Below are positions 8,901 through 17,238 of a stretch of 64,000 nucleotides of DNA, piece by piece. The notes beneath the pieces are model-generated. The model had not been told where the DNA came from and made no database searches. It was given only the letters and a program-made list of their open reading frames with translations. The number at the start of each line of letters is the position of its first letter. The stretch's first letter is position 1. Source of the stretch: Candidatus Rokuibacteriota bacterium (GTDB lineage: Bacteria; Methylomirabilota; Methylomirabilia; Rokubacteriales; CSP1-6); contig JACQFL010000008.1 of the NCBI GenBank assembly GCA_016200085.1, positions 1-64,000 on the forward strand, read 5' to 3'. The position numbers and the translations under genes are program-made.

Positions 8901-9878
8901 GTGAGCCTTTTCGCGTTCCTCCGCCGGCGTGTGCTCTCCGCCGTCCCGCAGTTCCTGGGGATGACGATCATCGTCTTCGTCATCCTCCGGCTCGCTCCCG
9001 GCAGTCCCGTCGACTACTACCTGGCGACGAATCCGTACGCGACCCAGGAGTACATCGCGGCCCTCGAGGAGCGGATGGGGCTGCGGCTGCCCCTGTGGCA
9101 GCAGTACGCGCGCTGGCTCGGGGGGATCGTGCAGGGTGATCTGGGCGAGTCTCTGTCCCATCCCGGCAAGCCGGTGAGCAGCCTGCTGCGCGACAAGATC
9201 CGCAACTCGCTGATCCTCTCCCTCGCCGCCAACCTGCTCAGCGTGGTGATCGCGATCCCCGTGGGCGTGATCGCGGCGGTCCGACGGGGGAGCGCGGTCG
9301 ACGGCCTCGTCCGGGTGTTCACCCTGTTCGGCTACTCGATGCCGTCCTTCTGGCTGGCCCTCCTCCTGATCCAGGTCTTCACGGTCAGGCTGCATCTCCT
9401 GCCGCCAGCCGGCTTCATCACCGTGCCCTCGGATGCCGCCGTCGTGGACGTCGTGATCGACGGCGTGCGCCACGCCATCCTGCCCGTGGTGGTCCTCGCG
9501 CTCCTGGGCGCGGCGCTCACGAGCCGGATGGTGCGCTCCAGCATGCTGGAGGTGCTCGGTGACGACTACATCAGGACGGCGCGCGCCAAGGGACTGCAGG
9601 AGCGGCGGGTCGTCTACGGGCACGCGCTGCGGAACGGCTTGCTGCCGACGGTGACCATCCTCGGCCTGCAGGTGGGATACCTGCTGGCGAGCGCCGCCGT
9701 GACGGAGACCGTCTTCGCCTGGCCGGGGGTCGGCCGCGAGGTGATCCAGGCGACGTACACGCGGGACTACCCGGTCATCATGGGTATCACGGTGATCGTC
9801 GGCACGACGCTCATCGTCGTCAATCTGGTGACCGACGTCCTCTACTCGTGGCTCGATCCGAGGATCCGATACCAGTGA
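8901..9878 (+). CDS. Peptide-type ABC permease (DppB-like)
   Basis: Inner-membrane permease of the peptide/nickel importer family, 325 residues, usual length. N-terminal FAFLRRRVLSAVPQFLGMTIIVFVI helix and the periplasmic LAPGSP segment are DppB signatures. The EAA loop is visible as YIRTARAKGLQERRVVYGHALRNGLLP, and it ends with VTDVLYSWLDPRIRY. GTG start preceded by a purine-rich stretch. It pairs with the DppC-like gene directly downstream. No cognate ATPase genes follow, so the nucleotide-binding subunits must come from elsewhere. Confidence 0.9.
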   Translation: MSLFAFLRRRVLSAVPQFLGMTIIVFVILRLAPGSPVDYYLATNPYATQEYIAALEERMGLRLPLWQQYARWLGGIVQGDLGESLSHPGKPVSSLLRDKIRNSLILSLAANLLSVVIAIPVGVIAAVRRGSAVDGLVRVFTLFGYSMPSFWLALLLIQVFTVRLHLLPPAGFITVPSDAAVVDVVIDGVRHAILPVVVLALLGAALTSRMVRSSMLEVLGDDYIRTARAKGLQERRVVYGHALRNGLLPTVTILGLQVGYLLASAAVTETVFAWPGVGREVIQATYTRDYPVIMGITVIVGTTLIVVNLVTDVLYSWLDPRIRYQ

Positions 9879-9890
9879 GGACGACGCGGC

Positions 9891-10730
9891 GTGGATGATC
9901 GGATCTGGAAGCGCTTCCTCCGCCAGCGGCTCTCGCTCGCGGGCCTGATGCTGATCCTCGGGATCCTGCTCATCGCGAGCGTGTCGCCGGTGCTCGCCCC
10001 CTACGATCCGTACGCCCAGCACTGGGGCAAGGAGTACGCGGCGCCGGGGCGGCCGTTCGTCCTCGGGACGGACGCGCTGGGCCGTGACGTGATGAGCCAG
10101 CTGATCTGGGGCGCCCGGACCTCGCTCCTCGTTGCGCTCGCCGGCGTGGTCGTGGCCGGGATCCTCGGGACCGCGTTCGGGGTGGCGGCCGGATACTTCG
10201 GCGGCCGGATCGACCAGCTGGGCGTGATGCTCACGGATACCATCCTCACGGTCCCGGTCTTCTTCCTGCTCATCGCCGTCGCCTCGGTGCTGGCCGTGCG
10301 GAGCCTCCCCGTCATGGCGATCATCATCGGCCTCATCGACTGGCCGATGCTCGCCCGGGTGGTCCGCGCGCACGTGCTGTCCCTCCGGGAGCGGACGTTC
10401 ATCGAGGCGGCGCGGGCGCTGGGCGTCCGCGATGTGGCGATCGTGGTGCGGCACATCCTGCCGAACTCCGTCGCGCCGATCATCGTGGTGTCCACGCTCA
10501 GCATGGCGCGCTACATCCTCTACGAGGCGGCCCTGGCGTTCGTGGGCCTGGGGGACCCGGAGGCCATCTCGTGGGGGACGCTGCTCGCCCAGGGCCGATC
10601 GGTGATGTACACGGCCTGGTGGCTGACCCTGCTCCCGGGCATCATGATCTTCGTCACCGTGCTCGGGTTCAACCTCGGCGGCGACGGCCTGCGCGACGCG
10701 TGCGACGTGCGACTGGTGGAGCGCGGGTAG
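9891..10730 (+). CDS. Peptide-type ABC permease (DppC-like)
   Basis: Second inner-membrane subunit of the importer, 279 residues. DppC marks include the N-terminal single helix, PYDPYAQHWGKEY, FVLGTDALGRDVMSQLIWGARTSL, and the EAA loop FIEAARALGVRDVAIVVRHILPN. GTG start with GAGGACG upstream, 12 nt after the DppB-like stop. It ends convergent with the PaaA-like gene, so the operon is only binding protein plus two permeases. Confidence 0.9.
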   Translation: MDDRIWKRFLRQRLSLAGLMLILGILLIASVSPVLAPYDPYAQHWGKEYAAPGRPFVLGTDALGRDVMSQLIWGARTSLLVALAGVVVAGILGTAFGVAAGYFGGRIDQLGVMLTDTILTVPVFFLLIAVASVLAVRSLPVMAIIIGLIDWPMLARVVRAHVLSLRERTFIEAARALGVRDVAIVVRHILPNSVAPIIVVSTLSMARYILYEAALAFVGLGDPEAISWGTLLAQGRSVMYTAWWLTLLPGIMIFVTVLGFNLGGDGLRDACDVRLVERG

Positions 10731-10758
10731 CGCGCGGCTCGGTCGCGCCCGGCGGCGA

Positions 10759-11499
10759 TCACACGCTCAGGTCGACCTGGGGCGGCAGCTCCAGCGGGAG
10801 CTCGCTCCGCTCCGGGAAGCGCAGCCCGCAGCGCGCCATCACCGGGCGGATGCTGTCGACGTAGGCGGCCGCCACGTCGCCGCTGTCGCGGGTCTTGAGA
10901 CCCACGCGGAGGCAGTACTGGTTGCCCGGCGTGCCGGCGCGGCCGAAGATCCGCATGGAGGCCACGAACCACTTCTGGAAGCGCCGCTGGATCTCGGCGC
11001 GCGCGGCGGGATCCTGACACATCTGCTCGAGGCCGGCCTCACCGAAGCTCTTGTGCCCCTCTTCTTCCTTCAGGATGACGTCGTTGGCCTGCGCCAGCGG
11101 CAGGTAGCTGCCCTTGGTGTACTCGGTGAGCTGGAAGGTGGCGGCGCGGTCGATCATGAAGTTGAAGAGGGTCGCGTCGATCCAGTCCTGGATCTGCATG
11201 TCCGCCTCGTCACCGGTGAACCGGGCCCCCGCCCGCTGCCGGTCCCGGACGTAGGCGTCCATGTCCACGCCGAGCTCGCTCATGATCCTGGCCAGGAGCT
11301 GGAAGTGCTTGAGCTCCTCGTGCTGGAAGCGCGTGATGCGAATCTTGTCCTCGACCGTCGGCGCGTGGAGCACGCACTGCCCGAACACCTCGGCGGTCGC
11401 CACTTCGCGGCTGGCCTGCTTGTCCATCAGGGTCAGGACCATCTTCCGGTACTCGGCATCGGGGATCTCGTCCTTCGAGCGCACGGGGGACGCGGTCAT
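10759..11499 (-). CDS. PaaA/PaaC-like di-iron ferritin-fold protein
   Basis: Protein of 246 residues resembling the phenylacetyl-CoA epoxidase catalytic subunit family (PF05138). The ferritin-like four-helix core has paired metal-ligand motifs: HEELKHF (about residue 65) and LKEEEGHKSF (about 150), with EVFGQ and QLTEYTKG between. Di-iron oxygenase or oxidase chemistry is expected, but the other Paa subunits (B, C, D, E) are not nearby, so the substrate is open. ATG at 11499 has GGAGG about 6 nt upstream. It is divergent from the MFS gene and convergent with the importer operon. Confidence 0.75.
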   Translation of the reverse strand: MTASPVRSKDEIPDAEYRKMVLTLMDKQASREVATAEVFGQCVLHAPTVEDKIRITRFQHEELKHFQLLARIMSELGVDMDAYVRDRQRAGARFTGDEADMQIQDWIDATLFNFMIDRAATFQLTEYTKGSYLPLAQANDVILKEEEGHKSFGEAGLEQMCQDPAARAEIQRRFQKWFVASMRIFGRAGTPGNQYCLRVGLKTRDSGDVAAAYVDSIRPVMARCGLRFPERSELPLELPPQVDLSV

Positions 11500-11586
11500 C
11501 GATCCTCCTCGGTGGACGGCTTGCTCGTCCAGGAAGGTGAGCATAGCGCAGCGGCACTCGTTTGGCCCCGTGCTATAAACGGCCGC

Positions 11587-12846
11587 GTGACGGCGGCGCG
11601 CGCGCGCGTCTTCTACGGGTGGTGGGTGACGGCGGCGTTCTCCGTCATGGTCTTCGCGTCCACGGGCGTGCGTCACGCCGTCGGCCCGTTCCTCAAGCCG
11701 ATGGTCGCCGATCTCCACGTCGATCGCGCAAGCTTCTCGCTGGTGATCGCCCTCGGCCTCTTTCTCTACGGCGTGTTCATGCCGCTCGTCGGAGGCCTCG
11801 TCGATCGCGTCGGCGCGCGGGCGGTCACGGCCGGCGGCGCCATCGTCCTGGCCGGCTCCCTCGCGCTGACGGGGGTCTGCCGGACCATCTGGGATCTCGC
11901 GCTGGTCTACGGCGTGCTGGCGGCGGTCGGTCTCGCGGCGACGGGCCCCGTGGTGGCCAACGCCGTGGTCTCGCGATGGTTCGTCGCCCGGCGGGGCACG
12001 GCGGTCTCGGTGCTCGGCAGCGCGAGCATGACGGGAATGAGCCTGCTCGTCCCCGTCGTGACCTGGCTCATTCTCTCGCTGGGCTGGCGCATGACGTACC
12101 TGGCCATCGCGCTCTTCGTGCTCGTGGGCATCTTGCCCCTGTGCCTCCTGGTGGTTCGCGACTCGCCCGAGTCCATGGGGCTGTGTCCGGACGGCGCGCC
12201 CGAGGGCCCCGGCGGGCGCGCGGGGCGCGCCGAGCGCACGCCCGTCGGCACCGCCGCCCACACGGTCGCCTTCTGGCAGCTGTCCGGCTCGTTCCTCACG
12301 TGCGGGTTCTCGATGAGCCTCCTGTCGGCCCACGGGATCCCGATGCTCACCGACCACGGCTACACCCCGCTCTTCTCCTCGTGGGTGCTCGGCGTGCTGG
12401 GCGCCTCCAGCATCCTCTTCACCATGCTGCTCGGTACGGCGTCGGACCACTTCGGCCGGCGGCCCGTGCTCGCGGCGATCTACGCGGGGCGCGCGCTCGC
12501 CTTCGCGGGCCTGTTCCTCATCCGCGACAACCCGGCGGCGATCCTCGCCGTCGCCGTCTTCGGCGGCACGACCACCGCCGGGACGATGTCGATGACGTCG
12601 GCGCTCACGGCGGACATCTACGGGCGGTTCTCGGTGGGGACCATCCTGGGCGCGATCTTTCTCATGCACCAGACGGGGGCCGCGATCGGCTCCTGGCTCG
12701 CGGGCGCGCTGTTCGAGGTCACCGGCGGGTACGGTGTCGCCTACGCCATCGCGTGCGCCATCCTCGTGGGCGCCGCGCTCGTGAGCCTGCGCATCGACGA
12801 CGGCCGCCGGCGGCTGTCCTGGACCGCCCGCGCGGCCCGCGCCTGA
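11587..12846 (+). CDS. MFS transporter, monocarboxylate/oxalate-type
   Basis: Twelve-helix major facilitator of 419 residues. The start (RARVFYGWWVTAAFSVMVF) and the pattern of the first helices match the oxalate/formate and monocarboxylate porter group. The loop 2-3 motif appears as GGLVDRVGARAV and the equivalent second-half motif as GTASDHFGRRPVLAAI. A charged central loop follows helix 6 (about residues 195-220). GTG at 11587 is chosen because a TATAAAC-like sequence lies just upstream and longer frames run into the divergent gene. Substrate unknown, probably a small organic acid. Confidence 0.82.
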   Translation: MTAARARVFYGWWVTAAFSVMVFASTGVRHAVGPFLKPMVADLHVDRASFSLVIALGLFLYGVFMPLVGGLVDRVGARAVTAGGAIVLAGSLALTGVCRTIWDLALVYGVLAAVGLAATGPVVANAVVSRWFVARRGTAVSVLGSASMTGMSLLVPVVTWLILSLGWRMTYLAIALFVLVGILPLCLLVVRDSPESMGLCPDGAPEGPGGRAGRAERTPVGTAAHTVAFWQLSGSFLTCGFSMSLLSAHGIPMLTDHGYTPLFSSWVLGVLGASSILFTMLLGTASDHFGRRPVLAAIYAGRALAFAGLFLIRDNPAAILAVAVFGGTTTAGTMSMTSALTADIYGRFSVGTILGAIFLMHQTGAAIGSWLAGALFEVTGGYGVAYAIACAILVGAALVSLRIDDGRRRLSWTARAARA

Positions 12847-12947
12847 GCCGCGGCGCGCGTCGGGCCGCCGCGACCGCACCATCGCCCATCACCCGGACTG
12901 CCGCGGCAGCGCACGCACCCGCCTGCCGGCGAGGCGCTCGCGCCCCG

Positions 12948-12969
12948 GGTGCGGCGCGCGCGCCGCACC
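12948..12969. terminator. 22-bp perfect GC palindrome after the MFS gene
   Basis: A perfect 11+11 inverted repeat (GGTGCGGCGCG and its complement) lies about 100 nt after the MFS stop. There is no T-tract, so it is only a candidate terminator or transcript-stabilising hairpin. The rest of 12847-13136 shows nothing else I can support. Confidence 0.4.
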
Positions 12970-13136
12970 GACACCCATCAGCTGATCAGGCGTAACTCTC
13001 CGGTTTCACGAGATTCGGGCCGTCCGCCCCCGTGGTACCCCTCGTGCATCCGGGATCACCGGGGAGGGTCGGACGATGGCCGGCTGAAGAGCGCCAGGTG
13101 AGCGGAGCGGCACCGCCCCCCCGGAAAGGGGAACCC

Positions 13137-13460
13137 ATGCTGTACATCGTCGAGTCGACGAAGCCGCTCGAGGCGGTCGTCACCAGTCTGGCGGAAGCCG
13201 TGGCTCGTCACAAGTTCGGAATCCTCGGCGTGCATGACCTCAGGCAGACGCTGGCGAGGAAGGGCGTGGGTGCTCGAGGCCAACCTCGAGGTCTCGACGG
13301 CGCTGCCATGTCGGATTTCCGTCTACACCGAAGGTGATCGAACGAAGCTGGCGACCATCAAGCCGACGGTCATGCTCGCCCTCTACCCGAACCCCCGAAA
13401 CCCGTCGCCGAGGAGGTCGAGGCCACCCTGCTCGCGATCATGCAGGAAGCCGCCGGGTAG
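13137..13460 (+). pseudogene. DUF302-family protein, frameshifted
   Basis: The first frame gives MLYIVESTKPLEAVVTSLAE and RHKFGILGVHDLRQTLARKG, the well-known start of DUF302 proteins. Homology then moves to a second frame (STALPCRISVYTEGDRTKL, ATIKPTVMLALYP) and finally to a third (PVAEEVEATLLAIMQEAAG, stop at 13458-13460). At least two frameshifts are needed, and roughly 15-20 residues between KKG and the LPCRISVY segment seem lost. A GGAAAGGGG site precedes the ATG, so it was once a real gene. DUF302 proteins are small and of poorly known role. Confidence 0.75.
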
Positions 13461-13506
13461 GTCCCGCGGTATCATGAGGCGTCGCGATCGCGCGGCAGAG
13501 GGTGCC

Positions 13507-14379
13507 ATGAGCCACGTGCGCTACATCGACAAGACGCGCGACTACTATCGTGGCGTGGGCTACGACCGGCCCTACCAGTGGGCCCACTTCGACGACATCC
13601 CGTTCGTGCGGCTGGACAAGCCCCTGTCTGACAGCCGGCTGGGCGTGGTCACGACCAGCGAGATGGCGCTCGTCGACGTCCCGGGCATCTGGGACGACAA
13701 CCCCGGCTCCGACGTCTACGCGCTGGCGACCGACACGCCGATCGAGCGGCTGTGCACGAAGAAGGACTCCTACGATCGACACGCCACCACCCTCGACGAC
13801 GTGAACGCCTACCTGCCGCTCACGCGGCTGGCCGAGTGCGTCGCCGCCGGGCGGCTTCGTGCCCTGGCCCCGCGCTTCCAGGTGATCTACTCGCAGTACA
13901 GCCAGCGCAAGACCACGACCGTCGACGCGCCGGAGATCCTCCGTCAGATGCGCGAGGACCGCGTCGACGTCGCCGTCCTCACCGCCATCTGACCCGTGTG
14001 TCACCAGACCGCCAGTCTGGCGGCCCGGCATCTCGAGGCCAACGGCATCCCGACGGTCGTCTTCGGCTGCGCCCGGGACATCGTGGAGTGGTGCGGCGTC
14101 CCGCGCTTCGTCTTCAGCGACTTCCCGCTCGGCAACCCGACCGGCTGCCCGTTCGACGCCGCGATGCAATCCGAGGTGGTCGAGCTCGGTCTCCGCGCGC
14201 TCGAGACGGCGTCGGCGCCGGGCACGACCGTGGTGAGCCCCCACGAGTGGAGCCCGGACCACTCCTGGAAGGAGCGCGTCTTCACGGAGGCGCAGCCGTT
14301 CCTGTCCGAGGAAGCGACGGAGAAGTGGATGAAGCGGAAGCAGGCCTACCGGGAGCTGCGGGCGACGGGACAGGTGTGA
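13507..14379 (+). CDS. PrdB/GrdB-like selenoprotein (in-frame TGA = Sec162)
   Basis: Selenoprotein B family (glycine/sarcosine/betaine/D-proline reductase-like), 290 residues if the TGA at 13990-13992 is read as selenocysteine. Upstream and downstream parts are in the same frame: ...DRVDVAVLTAI-U-PVCHQTASLAARHLE... The UxxC redox pair (Sec162, Cys165) and the conserved PVCHQT, GIPTVVFG, VPRFVFSDFPLGNP segments run straight across the TGA, so a real stop would remove the most conserved half. A hairpin meeting the bacterial SECIS pattern follows. The protein likely performs a thiol/selenol-based reductive reaction; there is no PrdA or other reductase subunit next to it, so the substrate is unknown. 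Automatic pipelines would split it into two genes. Confidence 0.85.
14009..14023 (+). promoter_or_regulatory. Candidate bacterial SECIS hairpin
   Basis: CCGCCA (14009-14014), loop GTC, TGGCGG (14018-14023): a perfect 6-bp stem. The apical loop starts 22 nt after the TGA codon and begins with G, within the general bacterial SECIS rules (loop roughly 16-37 nt after UGA, a G among the first two loop bases). A second, competing hairpin CCAGAC/GTCTGG (14004-14020) is also possible. Confidence 0.6.
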
Positions 14380-14400
14380 GCGTGCCGCCGGTCGTGTACT

Positions 14401-14703
14401 TTAGCGGAGGCTCGCCGCGACGCTGTCGGTGACACCCGGATCCGTTCGACCGGACATCACCTTGCGGACGAGCACCCAGCCGAGATTCTGCAGCTCCGCG
14501 TCGATGTTGCGCTGGCGCCGGTCGGCCTTGCGCCGATCCAGCGGGTAGATCGTCTCGCGCCACCGGCGCTGGCGGCGCCGCCGATCGAGGATGACCTCCA
14601 CCGTCTCGGATCCGGCGAAGGAGTCCTTCAGATAGTCGAAGAGCTTGAGGTCGTGCTGGGACACGACACACAGGATCTGGCCTCGTTCGGCAGGCTGATC
14701 CAT
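14401..14703 (-). CDS. Small basic protein, unknown function
   Basis: About 100 residues. Begins MDQPAERGQILCVVSQHDLK, followed by LFDYLKDSFAGSETVEVILDRR, a strongly basic middle (RRRQRRWRE, DRRKADRRQRNID) and LQNLGWVLVRK near the end. The hydrophobic strand plus 'DYLK..FAG...VEVILDRR' recalls a receiver-like half domain, seen in small proteins of unknown role in environmental bacteria. I do not assign a function. The start is ATG at 14703; no strong ribosome-binding site. Confidence 0.6.
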   Translation of the reverse strand: MDQPAERGQILCVVSQHDLKLFDYLKDSFAGSETVEVILDRRRRQRRWRETIYPLDRRKADRRQRNIDAELQNLGWVLVRKVMSGRTDPGVTDSVAASLR

Positions 14704-14820
14704 TCTGTCCAAAATCCTACGAGTGTCAGTCCGGCAATGCAAGGCCCTCCGGGGTTCTCCCTTCTTGGCGATGGCACCGGGTTTGAAAGGGAGAGAGACC
14801 TGCTCTGAGGAGGGGTACCC

Positions 14821-15510
14821 ATGAGACTCCTGATATCCACGCTGGTCGCCGTCACTCTCCTCGCTGGCTGCGCCAGCCAGACCCGGGTCGTCGCGCCGGG
14901 CCAGAAGTTCCAGGGGGAGGTATGGACCTGGGACGAGCAGCGCACCACGATCACGCTCCTCCAGGGCGCGCAGGCCGTGCGCGTGCGCGTGACGCCCGAC
15001 CAGATGATCGGCCTTCGCATGCACGAGACCCGCACGGTGTGGGGCGAGGCGGACGGTCCGGTGCCGCTCGCCCGGTTCCTGCTCCCGGGCCCGACGGCGT
15101 TCGTCGCGCGGGGCAGCGCCGATCGGATGGACGTGGTCGGCAACGTCGTGGCCCTCGATGCCCGCGGCGTGATCACGATCGACTCCGGTGGGCGGCTGGT
15201 GCAGGTCTGGTCGGCGGAGGTGGGGAGCAGCCAGTTCAAGGCCGGCGACCCCGTACGCGCACGCATCATCGTGCAGCCGGGAACGGTCGTCCCGGCGTCC
15301 GCGCCCGTCTCGCCCGCGCCGTCGGCATCGGTGAGCACGGAGCCCGGCGAGTACGCGTCGGTCGTCGGCCCCGTGACCGCGGTCGACGCCTCCGGCGCGC
15401 TCACCGTGACGACGCCGCGCGGGCCGATCCTCATCGCCCTGCCGCCGGGCGGCAGTCGCCACGCCGGCGAGATGGTCGAAGTCCGCAGCGAGGTGCATCC
15501 CGCGAAGTGA
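14821..15510 (+). CDS. Predicted lipoprotein, unknown function
   Basis: Protein of 229 residues with a clear lipobox: MRLLISTLVAVTLLAGC, with Cys17 as lipidation site. The mature part is beta-rich, with two similar segments (VVGNVVALDARGVITIDSGG near the middle, VVGPVTAVDASGALTVTTPRG near the end) separated by a Pro/Ala/Ser linker. AGGAGG lies 8 nt before the ATG. No enzymatic motif is seen. It probably sits in the inner leaflet of the outer membrane. It stands alone between convergent neighbours. Confidence 0.8.
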   Translation: MRLLISTLVAVTLLAGCASQTRVVAPGQKFQGEVWTWDEQRTTITLLQGAQAVRVRVTPDQMIGLRMHETRTVWGEADGPVPLARFLLPGPTAFVARGSADRMDVVGNVVALDARGVITIDSGGRLVQVWSAEVGSSQFKAGDPVRARIIVQPGTVVPASAPVSPAPSASVSTEPGEYASVVGPVTAVDASGALTVTTPRGPILIALPPGGSRHAGEMVEVRSEVHPAK

Positions 15511-15565
15511 CCCGGCGGCGACGGGGACGCCCGCCGCGGGGACGGACCACGGCACGCGCCGTCGT

Positions 15566-17131
15566 CTAGCACGTCACCGGCGAACCGGTGCGTGTCCGCC
15601 GGCGGAGCTCGAAGATCCTCGACGCGTGGACGACGTCGTCGAAGGCCAGCCGGAGCGCCGCTTCGAAGCCGCGCTTCTCGGGAGGATCGGCGTCGCGCAT
15701 GGCGGGGAAGAAGGCGCGGAGGATGCGCGGGTCGGCCCAGCTCCGGTCGATGACGACCCACAGGGCCTCCCGCGCGACGCGCACGCACGTCTCGCGGTAC
15801 TGCTCGGCCGTCGTGTACCCGGGCAGCATGACGTCGATGGCGGCCACGTGACGGCGGCCCGTCAGATAGGGAAGCATGGGGCTGTACGGATAGAAGAAGA
15901 ACGCCGCCCCCGGGGGCGTGCCGTCGACCTGCGCCACGAGGGCCGCCACGGCGTCGGTCCACAGACCCTGGGGCGCCACGATCACGCCCCGCGCCGTCGG
16001 CACCTCCCGCAGCGGCCCGGCGAGCATCGGGAGCACCTTCTTCGTGAGGGCGTAGCCGATGGCCACGCAGCAGAGGGCGATCGCCAGCGAGCCCACCGCC
16101 ACCCGCGCGGGGCGGCCCAGGCGGCGGAGCAGGCCGGTCGTCACGAGCGCGAACAGCGGGCAGGCGAGCGGCACGGTGAAGTTGATGTGAGCGAGATCGG
16201 GCCGGGGAAACGTGCCGAGGAGGCCGGCGAGCGCGAGCGCCAGCGAGGCGCGAAAGCGCGGCGCGCGCCATGCGGCCACACCCTCGAGCGCCACGAACGC
16301 CCCCGCGAGCACGAACGTGAGAGGGAAGAACGCGGCGGCGAGCGCGTTGTGCAGGCCCGCGAAGCTACCGAAGGGCACGCCCTGGATGCCGGCGTAGCGG
16401 CGGGCCGGGAACACGACGAAATCGTAGAGCCCGACCGCCAGCGCGCCGGTGGCGGCGAGGTGGAGGAGCATGGCCGCGGGGAAGACCGCCATTCCCCCGA
16501 GGGCGCTCGCCAGCCGCGCCCGGGGCCGGGGCCCGGCGAGGAGCACGGCGACGACGGCCACGCAGAGGAGGCCGCCGCGCGTGGGCACCACCAGGGCCGC
16601 GGTGCCGGCGAACAGCCCGGCCGCGAAGGCGCCCGCGCCACCCCCGGCGTGGCCGAGCGCCACGAGCAGGCCCGCGGCCGACGCGGAGGCCGCCACGGTC
16701 GTGAACCAGTGGTGGCTGATCACCGTCCAGGCGCCCTGCGAGACGACGGCCCACGTGACGGCGAGCAGCGCCGCCAGCGGCCGGTTGCCCGACGACAGCC
16801 GCGCGCCCGCGTAGAGCAGGGCCGCGGTGGCGGCGGTCACCCCGATCGCGAGCGCGCGCACGGAGGCGAAACCGACGCCGACGAGCTTCATCCAGGCCGC
16901 GACGATGAGGAAGCTGCCGGGCGGCAGGAATTCGAAGAAGTCGCGGTAGAGCGCCTGGCCGTGGACGACCCGCTCGGCGCCGTGGAGGACGACGCCTTCG
17001 TCACCGAGCCACTGGACGTAGCGGAAGAACGGCAGGCACACCGCGACCGCGATCAGGGCGACGGCCCAGAGCAGAGGATCGCGGAGGAGCGGTGGGTCCG
17101 AGCGGCCGTCGGCGTCCGGCAGCCCCGCCAT
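15566..17131 (-). CDS. Polytopic GT-C-type glycosyltransferase-like protein
   Basis: Membrane protein of 521 residues with about ten predicted helices. The first periplasmic loop after helix 1 has YVQWLGDEGVVLHGAERVV and ALYRDFFEFLPPGSF, matching the acidic (D/E) loop and 'L Y r D f' pattern of ArnT/PMT-like GT-C enzymes that use polyprenyl-phosphate sugars. A soluble C-terminal domain (about 390-521) contains AAFFFYPYSPMLPYLTGR. The neighbouring polyprenyl glycosyltransferase could make its lipid-linked donor. GT-C assignment is likely; substrate unknown. Confidence 0.72.
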   Translation of the reverse strand: MAGLPDADGRSDPPLLRDPLLWAVALIAVAVCLPFFRYVQWLGDEGVVLHGAERVVHGQALYRDFFEFLPPGSFLIVAAWMKLVGVGFASVRALAIGVTAATAALLYAGARLSSGNRPLAALLAVTWAVVSQGAWTVISHHWFTTVAASASAAGLLVALGHAGGGAGAFAAGLFAGTAALVVPTRGGLLCVAVVAVLLAGPRPRARLASALGGMAVFPAAMLLHLAATGALAVGLYDFVVFPARRYAGIQGVPFGSFAGLHNALAAAFFPLTFVLAGAFVALEGVAAWRAPRFRASLALALAGLLGTFPRPDLAHINFTVPLACPLFALVTTGLLRRLGRPARVAVGSLAIALCCVAIGYALTKKVLPMLAGPLREVPTARGVIVAPQGLWTDAVAALVAQVDGTPPGAAFFFYPYSPMLPYLTGRRHVAAIDVMLPGYTTAEQYRETCVRVAREALWVVIDRSWADPRILRAFFPAMRDADPPEKRGFEAALRLAFDDVVHASRIFELRRRTRTGSPVTC

Positions 17132-17238
17132 GCGTCGATACTAGTGGACGGACGCGCGAAAGCGGGACAGCTTTGTCGGCGCCGTCACAATTGCTGGTTT
17201 GCCCCGCGACTGTGGTACGTTCAGAGGCCACGCGACCG

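Noticed and set aside
8604-10454. Long minus-strand frame opposite the importer permeases
   Set aside because: His/Arg/Asp-rich shadow of two clearly recognised permease genes.
10759-11499. Assigning the PaaA-like protein to phenylacetate degradation
   Set aside because: No PaaB-E, PaaK or other pathway genes lie nearby; only the ferritin-like fold is supported.
10759-12882. Extension of the PaaA-like gene to 707 codons
   Set aside because: The extra N-terminal part is the antisense shadow of the MFS gene; the ATG at 11499 has a good ribosome-binding site and the family start.
13990-13992. Nonsense mutation splitting the PrdB-like gene
   Set aside because: The TGA falls exactly at the redox-active position of the family (UxxC), the frame is unbroken on both sides and a SECIS-like hairpin follows.
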